DNA of 5,775 nucleotides from an uncultured Clostridiaceae bacterium (GTDB taxonomy: Bacteria; Bacillota; Clostridia; TANB77; CAG-508), in NCBI GenBank assembly GCA_958417695.1, contig CATZDQ010000109.1, positions 1-5,775 of the forward strand, read 5' to 3'. Positions 1 through 5,775 of this stretch are shown one piece after another. The position numbers and the translations under genes were made by a program. The notes beneath the pieces are model-generated. The model ran no database searches, was not told the origin of the DNA, and saw only the letters and a list, made by a program, of their open reading frames with translations. Every line of letters starts with the position of its first letter. Within the stretch, counting starts at the first letter, position 1.

Positions 1-3000
1 GTATCTATGCGGATAATCAAAAATTAGATATAAAATATAAAATTTTTGATAAATTAGTTAGGGCTATCCTGCCGGTTATGACGTTATTATCCTTTTTGTA
101 TGTCATTATATTAGATATCCTGTTTTCAGTCAAAATCTGGCCATTTGTGACGATTCTAACGGTATCTGTATTAGCACCAACCATTCTAGATATTATCAAT
201 CGTATTATTTATCGAAAAGAAGGGGAAAGCAGTAAAAAAAGCTTTTCGCCAACCATACCATCTCTTTGGGCAAGTATTTTAAGAGGAATTTTAGCATTAG
301 GCGTATTACCAGATAAAGCCTACTTTTCAGCCAATGCAATAGGAAAAACTATTTATCGACTAGCCATCAGTAAAAAACACCTATTAGAATGGACAACATC
401 AGAAGAAGCAGAAAAATTAGCAAAAACAGACCTAAAATCTTATTATTTATCTATGGTTCCCAATATCGTACTTGGTATATTAGGAATGCTATACATCTGT
501 TTTGCAAAACAAGAAGTTATCAGTATTTTAGTCTTTATCCTTTCTGTTTTATGGCTAATCACACCAGCAATTATGTGGTACATTAGTAAAACCATTAAAT
601 TAAAACCAAAAGTAGAAGAACTAAATAAACAAGAACAAGCCTATGTATTAGAAATTGGCCAAAAAACATGGCAATACTTTAAAGACCATTTAACAGAAAA
701 GACCAATTATTTACCGCCAGACAATTATCAAGAAGATAGAAAACCAAAAATTGTTTATCGTACTTCTCCTACGAATATAGGTTTAGGATTATTAGCAGTT
801 GTGTCTAGTTATGATTTAGGATATGAAAATTTAAAAGACACGCTGATTTTATTAAATCATATGTTAAATACGATAGAAAGTCTACCAAAATGGCATGGAC
901 ATTTATATAACTGGTATCAAATACAAACCTTGCAACCATTAATTCCACGCTATGTATCTACAGTAGATAGCGGTAATTTTGTAGGTTATATCTATGTATT
1001 AAAAGCCTTTTATGAGCAAATAAAAGAGCAACTAGAAGCAGAAAATAGCCAAGAAGCCAAGCAGCTACTAGAATATATTCCTAATTGGGTGGAAGGTTCT
1101 GTGCAAGAAATTCCTTTTGCAAAAGCGGACTTTTCAAAGCTATATGATGAAGAAAAACATTTATTTAGTATAGGATTTAATATAGAAGAAAACCAATTAA
1201 CCGATTCTTACTACGATTTATTAGCTTCAGAAGCTAGACAATCTAGTATGGTAGCTATTGCTAAAAAAGATATAGCACCAAAACATTGGAGGCACTTAAG
1301 TAGAACTTTAACTAGTCTAAATCAATACAAGGGATTATTATCTTGGTCAGGCACTGCTTTTGAATATTTAATGCCCAATGTCAATATGAAAAAATATACA
1401 GGTAGTTTATTAGATGAGTCTTGTCAATTCATGCTAATGAGTCAGCAAGAATATGCCAAAAAGTTAGGGGTACCATGGGGCTTTTCAGAAACCGCTTTCA
1501 ATGTAAAAGACTTTGGAAACAATTACCAATATAAAGCCATAGGAATACCATGGCTTGGATTAAAAAGAGGGTTAGAAGACGATATCGTGGTATCTACCTA
1601 TGGAAGTGTCTTAGCCATTACAGAAGAACCAAAAGAAGTAGTCAGAAATCTAAAAAAATTAGAAACACAAGATATGTATCATCAATATGGCTTTTATGAA
1701 TCAATTGATTATACACCAACAAGACTACGAAAGGGAGAAACCTATGCAACTGTTAAAACTTACATGGCACATCATCAGGCATTAATACTACTTTCTATTA
1801 ACAACCTATTCCATGGAAATATATTACCAAAAAGATTCCATCAAAATCCAGAAGTAGAAGCAGTCGAAATTTTATTACAAGAAAGAATGCCAGAGAGTAT
1901 GATTGTGACAAAAGAGCAAAAGGAAAAACCGATGAAAATAAAATATCAAGATTATGAAAACTATAGTCAAAGAGTTTATACAAAGGTACACGAAAAATTA
2001 CATCCAATCAATGTCATCAGTAACGAAGATTATACCATTGTCATGAACCATAAAGGACAAGGATATAGTCAGTATAAAGATATACAAATTAATCGATTTC
2101 AAGAAAGCCAGGATAGAGTACAAGGAATATTCTTCTACTTTAAAAACATCAGAAACAAAAGAATTTGGACAGCTGGTTATCGAAATGACTTAGCAAAACC
2201 AGATAAATATGAAGTCACTTTTGCAGAAGATATGGATAAAATAGCCAGAATTGATGGAAATATAGAAACTACTACAAAAGTTACTATAGCTAGTGATAAA
2301 CCAGTTGAAATTAGACAAATAGAAATTAAAAACACAGGAATGGAAGAAGAAACAATTGAAGTTACTAGTATTTTAGAACCAATCTTATCCAATCGAAGAC
2401 AAGATGAAGCCCATCCAGCCTTTAATAGTTTATTTTTAATAAGCCAATATTTGGAAGAAGCCAATATATTGGTAGTCAAAAGAAAACAAAGGAAACCAGA
2501 AGAAGCTCAAAGTTATATGGCCGTTACCCTAACAGCAGAGGGGAATACCATTGGAGAACTAGAATATGAAATCGATAAAGAAAAATTTTATGGAAGAGGC
2601 AATTTAGGAATTCCACAAATGGTAGAATATTCCAAACCATTTACTAAAAAAATCAATTTAACACCAGACCCCATTCTTGCCATGAGAAGAACCATCTCCA
2701 TAAAACCAGAGGAAAAGGTAGAATTAGGATTTATTCTAGCAATAGGTGAGAATAAAGAAGAAGTTATAGAAACCGTAAAAAATTATAGCCATGCACAAAC
2801 TAGAAATCAAACCTTTGCCTTAGCCCGTGCACGTGTAGAAGCAGAAGCTAGATATTTAGGATTACAAGCAAAACAAATAGAACAATATCAAAAGATGCTA
2901 GGCTATTTATTGTATTTTAATCCTCTAAAAAAAGAAAATATGCAATACACAATAAAGCAAAATCCAGAACAACGATATGCACCTTCTTCACTATGGAAAT

Positions 3001-5775
3001 TTGGAATTTCTGGAGATTTACCAATTTTACTAGTCAAATTACAAGATATCAGTGATATAGAAGTATTAGAAGACATGTTAAAAGCCTATGTTTTCTACCA
3101 AATGAAAAAAATAAAAATCGATTTAGTTATCTTAAATGAAGAACCCAATAGCTATGAAAGTTATGTAAAAGGTGCTATCCAAAATGCTATATTAAATGAA
3201 AAACTAGACTATCTACAAAACCAAAATGGAGGAATCTACGTTTTAGAAAATGTAGAACCAATGGATAAGCAAATTTTAGAAGTAAGAGCCAATTTATGTA
3301 TGGATGCTAAAAAAGGAACCGTAGCTAGATATCTAAAAGAAGCAGAAGAAGAATATATAGAACAAATCAAAACAACAGCCAATCAAATGCAAAAAGAAAT
3401 TTTACCAATAGAAGAAAAAAATAGAAGCAGCTTAGTAGCAGAAAACTTAAAATACGATAATGGATATGGCGGATTTACAGCAGATGGCAAAGAATACTTT
3501 ATAAAACAAAACAAAGACCATAGAGTACCTACTGTTTGGAGTCATATACTAGCTAATCCACAATTTGGTAGTGTAGTAACAGATAGTATGGGAGGCTATA
3601 CTTGGTATCGCAATAGTCATTTAAATAGAACAACTCACTGGAACAATGACCAAGTAACAGACATTCCATCAGAAATCATCTATATGCAGGAAGAAGAAAG
3701 TGGAAAAACCTGTTCCTTAGGTTTAAACCCTATGCCAGATGACAACGATTATGATACCATATATGGATTTGGATATTGTAAGTATAAGCATACAAGCTCT
3801 CAGATTGAACAAGAATTAAAAGTATTTATACCACAAAATCAAAATTGTAAAATTCATTTATTAGAACTAAAAAATCAAGCACCTAAAAAGAAAAAAATAA
3901 AATTAGTATATTACTGTAAGCCTGTATTAGGACAATCACAAACCAGTAGCAATGGATTTATAACTATGAATTTGCAAGAAAATGAAAACATGTTAATAGC
4001 TAAAAATTTAGCAAATGAAACATTCACACAATATATGTATATGAGTAGCAGTGAGAAAATCAGTTCCTTTACAGGCAATAAACAATTCTTTATAGGCGAG
4101 GGGGATTTAACCAATCCAGAAGCATTAAGAAAAACAGGACTCAATAATGAAGATAGCCTAGGTAACAACACCATTATGGCTATACAAATAGAAATAGAAC
4201 TACAAGCCTTTGAAAGCAAAAATATATCTTTTGTTATGGGAGTAGAAGAACAAATATTAACAGCACAAGACAATAGTTATCAATTTCATAGTCTTTCTAA
4301 TTGTATACAAGCATTTGAAAACACCAAAAAATATTGGGAAAACCTAACGCAAAAAATACAAGTAGAAACTCCTTTAGAATCCTTTAATTTACTATTAAAT
4401 GGATGGTTAGTCTATCAAACGATTACAAGTAGACTATGGGGAAAATCCGGATTTTATCAATCAGGAGGTGCTTATGGATTTAGAGATCAATTACAAGACA
4501 CCATAGGTCTAAAATATGTTGACCCAGAACTAATGAAACTACAGATATTAAAACACAGTCAGCACCAATTCTTAGAAGGCGATGTAGAACACTGGTGGCA
4601 TGAAGAAACCAGTACGGGTATTAGAACCAAATTCTCAGATGATTTATTATGGTTAGTATATATAACAGAGGAATATATAGAATTCACAGGAGACGAAAAT
4701 TTATTAGCAGAAAAAACACCTTATTTAGAAGGAGAAATACTAGAAGAAAACCAAGATGAAAAATATGACCATTACAGCATTTCTACTATAGAAGAAACCC
4801 TATATCAGCATTGCATAAGAGCTATAGAAAAATCCTTATCCTTTGGAGAAAATGGACTACCAAAAATAGGAACAGGAGATTGGAACGACGGATTTAGTAA
4901 TGTAGGAAGACAAGGAAAAGGAGAAAGTGTATGGCTAGGGTTCTTCCAATATCTCGTACTAAAACGATGGATACCTATCCAAGAAAAAAGAATAGAACAA
5001 ATCAGTGGAGAGGAAAAAGAAACGGAAATACAAAGAAAGCAAAAGTATGAAATTATTATCGAAAATCTAAGAAAAGCACTAAACACAAATGCTTGGGATG
5101 GTAGATGGTATAAAAGAGCCTTCACAGACAATGGAGATATATTAGGAACTATCCAAAACGAAGAATGTAAAATAGACAGTATAGCACAAAGCTGGTCTGT
5201 CATATCAGGAGCCGGAGACAATGACAAAAAATTTATCTCTATGGAAAGCCTAGAAAACCATTTAGTAGATAGAGAAAATGGCATTATTAAACTACTAGAC
5301 CCACCATTTGAAAAAAGCAAACTAGAGCCAGGTTATATAAAAGCCTACCTACCAGGAACCAGAGAAAATGGAGGACAATATACCCATAGTGCCATATGGG
5401 CAATCATTGCCATGGCACAGTTAGGATTTGGAGACAAAGTAGTAGAACTCTACAGAATGATAAATCCAATAGAACACGCCAGAACCAAAGAAGCAGCACA
5501 AAAATATAAAGTAGAACCCTATGTAGTAGCAGCCGATATATATGGATATGGAAACTTAGCAGGAAGAGGTGGATGGACATGGTATACAGGTTCTAGCAGT
5601 TGGATGTTAGATGCAGGTATTGAATACATCTTAGGACTTAAAATAGAGAAAGGAATTTTGAAAATCCAACCATGTATAGCCCACGACTGGAAAGAATACA
5701 AAATACACTATCACTATGGAAATAGCCTATACCACATTAAAGTAGAAAACCCAAATGAAAAAACAACTGGTATCA
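1..5775 (+). CDS. Cyclic beta-1,2-glucan synthase (NdvB/ChvB/Cgs-like), partial at both ends
   Basis: This is a membrane-bound multidomain enzyme that would make cyclic beta-1,2-glucan from UDP-glucose at the inner face of the membrane. Frame +3 has no stop over 1,924 codons, and positions 1-2 complete an upstream codon. Family signatures occur in the expected order: LLEWTT (residues 127-132), RTSPTNIG (253-260), YVSTVDSGN (317-325), YMAHHQ (587-592), HPAF (804-807), GISGDLP (1001-1007), YDNGYGGF (1151-1158), QSGGAYGFRDQLQD (1486-1499), TGDWNDG (1624-1630), ENGGQYTH (1788-1795) and GGWTWYTGS (1856-1864). Known members have about 2,800-2,900 residues, so roughly 850-950 N-terminal residues, including the GT84 domain, should lie upstream and a short tail downstream. 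No frameshift or missing block was noticed. The gene could be called ndvB or chvB, but the symbol is left blank because the GT84 part and the neighbouring genes are not visible. Family assignment is firm. Product linkage and ring size are inferred. Confidence 0.95.
63..590 (+). other. Membrane region: two transmembrane hairpins following the expected GT84 domain
   Basis: Four hydrophobic stretches stand out: residues about 21-41, 45-65, 151-168 and 172-194. They form two hairpins separated by a cytosolic-looking loop of about 85 residues rich in Lys and Arg. The loop carries a segment typical of this family, with LPDKAYFSANAIGKTIYRL followed by LLEWTT and an acidic/Ala stretch. In NdvB-type synthases the membrane helices anchor the GT84 polymerase, and the later ones lead into the soluble cyclisation domain. 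The arrangement here fits that. The GT84 catalytic motifs (D,D and QxxRW type) are not in the window, so this is the C-terminal part of the membrane section. Topology is inferred from hydrophobicity read by eye. Confidence 0.8.
759..1892 (+). other. Cyclisation (transglycosylase) domain, GH189 / 'glucoamylase-like'
   Basis: Residues about 253-630 match the central domain of cyclic beta-1,2-glucan synthases. Visible family motifs are RTSPTNIGLGLL (253-264), YNWY (302-305), PRYVSTVDSGN (315-325), DSYYDLLASEAR (about 401-412), LLSWSG then FEYLMP (446-458), GVPWGFSETAFN (489-500), GIPWLGLKRG (515-524), GFYESIDYTP (563-572), YMAHHQ (587-592) and LLQERMP (624-630). The domain is an (alpha/alpha)6 barrel that cleaves a linear beta-1,2-glucan by a retaining mechanism and transfers it onto its own non-reducing end, giving a ring. 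Conserved acidic candidates for catalysis are Glu410, Glu454, Glu496 and Glu566. I cannot decide by reading which pair is the acid/base and nucleophile. All the conserved blocks I expect are present, so the domain looks functional. Confidence 0.88.
2010..3380 (+). other. First GH94-like module: beta-sandwich plus shortened helical part, probably non-catalytic
   Basis: Residues about 670-1126 link the cyclisation and GH94 domains. A beta-rich stretch (about 679-779) begins with VMNHKGQGYSQY, continues through YEVTFAED, and ends with REIEIKN-like strands (RQIEIKNTG, 771-779). It resembles the N-terminal beta-sandwich of GH94 enzymes, which occurs again further downstream. The HPAFNSLF block (804-811) is a hallmark of this family. 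A helical part then carries LWKFGISGDLPILLVKL (997-1013) and DLVILNEEPNSY (1040-1051), also family hallmarks. No TGDWNDG-type acid motif is present here, so I infer a structural or glucan-binding role rather than catalysis. Module edges are approximate. Confidence 0.65.
3453..5775 (+). other. C-terminal GH94 phosphorylase-type domain, cut at the window end
   Basis: Residues 1151 onward form a GH94 (cellobiose phosphorylase family) unit. In cyclic glucan synthases it controls chain length by phosphorolysis of the growing glucan. The beta-sandwich starts at YDNGYGGFTADG and continues through GGYTWYRNSHLNRTTHW (about 1197-1213). The helical barrel starts near 1450 and shows QSGGAYGFRDQLQD (1486-1499), HWWH (1530-1533), GIRTKFSDDLLWL (1539-1551), TLYQHC (1599-1604), TGDWNDG (1624-1630), CKIDSIAQSW (about 1723-1732), ENGGQYTH (1788-1795), EPYVVAADIY (about 1838-1847) and GRGGWTWYTGSSSW (1854-1867). 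By GH94 family knowledge, the DWND aspartate is the general acid, and His1795 plus the Thr1862/Ser1864 loop bind phosphate. All are present, so activity is plausible. The C-terminal beta region begins at LGLKIEKGILKIQPC and runs off the window. Confidence 0.88.

Noticed and set aside
17..199. Minus-strand open frame of 60 residues at the left edge
   Set aside because: It is antisense to the first membrane hairpin of the synthase, is short, and matches no family.
234..240. Run of seven A within the coding frame, considered as a programmed slippage site
   Set aside because: The long frame continues correctly through it, with conserved family sequence on both sides. No stem-loop or useful alternative frame follows. 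Short A-runs are expected in such AT-rich DNA.
453..455. In-frame internal ATG codons (for example at 453) considered as the gene start
   Set aside because: Conserved family sequence continues upstream to the window edge, and no convincing ribosome binding site with an intergenic gap precedes them. The true start lies outside the window.
389..586. Plus-strand open frame of 65 residues in another frame
   Set aside because: It overlaps the long frame where the sense reading gives the LLEWTT motif and the second membrane hairpin. Its own translation matches nothing recognisable.
1798..2007. Minus-strand open frame of 69 residues
   Set aside because: It is antisense to the end of the cyclisation domain and its linker, and shows no independent evidence of being coding.
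2177..2479. Minus-strand open frame of 100 residues resembling a small membrane protein
   Set aside because: It overlaps the conserved HPAF region on the other strand and has no family resemblance that I recognise. It is treated as a shadow.
3911..4273. Minus-strand open frame of 120 residues with hydrophobic stretches
   Set aside because: It is antisense to the GH94 beta-sandwich coding region. The apparent membrane character is a by-product of the A-rich sense strand.
4805..5320. Minus-strand open frame of 171 residues, rich in Ser, Leu, Phe and Ile
   Set aside because: It lies wholly antisense to the conserved GH94 core, including the TGDWNDG motif. Its Ser/Phe/Leu-rich makeup is what the complement of a Glu/Lys/Arg-rich A-heavy coding strand gives. 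No recognisable domain was seen.
5519..5701. Minus-strand open frame of 60 residues near the right edge
   Set aside because: It is antisense to the conserved GRGGWTWYTGSSSW phosphate-binding region and is clearly a shadow.

Overview
The window lies entirely inside one very large gene. Reading frame +3 (codons starting at position 3) is open from end to end. I translated it codon by codon and found 1,924 complete codons with no stop. Neither the true start nor the true stop is present. In this annotation, window residue n is encoded at nucleotides 3n to 3n+2.

The protein is recognisable from conserved motifs as a cyclic beta-1,2-glucan synthase (NdvB/ChvB/Cgs family). These are membrane enzymes of roughly 2,800 to 2,900 residues that polymerise UDP-glucose into a beta-1,2-glucan, trim it and close it into a ring. 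From 5' to 3' the window holds four predicted membrane segments in two hairpins (nt 63-197 and 453-584). These would follow a GT84 glycosyltransferase domain that should lie upstream. Next comes the cyclisation domain (GH189, formerly the 'glucoamylase-like' region, about nt 759-1892), then a beta-sandwich plus partial helical module resembling a decayed GH94 unit (about nt 2010-3380). The final part is a complete-looking GH94 phosphorylase-type domain (about nt 3453 to the end). The window stops an estimated few dozen residues before the C-terminus.

The DNA is strongly AT-rich, with about one third G+C by eye. It prefers AGA for Arg, ATA for Ile, TTA/CTA for Leu and GGA for Gly, and it uses TGG for every Trp. 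This suggests a low-GC Bacillota, probably a Clostridia-like anaerobe, but species and genus cannot be fixed from the window. The family is best known from alpha-proteobacteria, although the cyclisation domain has been characterised from a Bacillota member (Thermoanaerobacter italicus).

No RNA gene, mobile element, CRISPR array, promoter, terminator or second gene was found, and there is no intergenic DNA. The other open frames on both strands look like shadows of this gene. I found no previously undescribed system. The points of most interest are the enzyme's presence in a low-GC lineage, the apparently intact GH94 active site, and the internal duplication with one degenerate copy.
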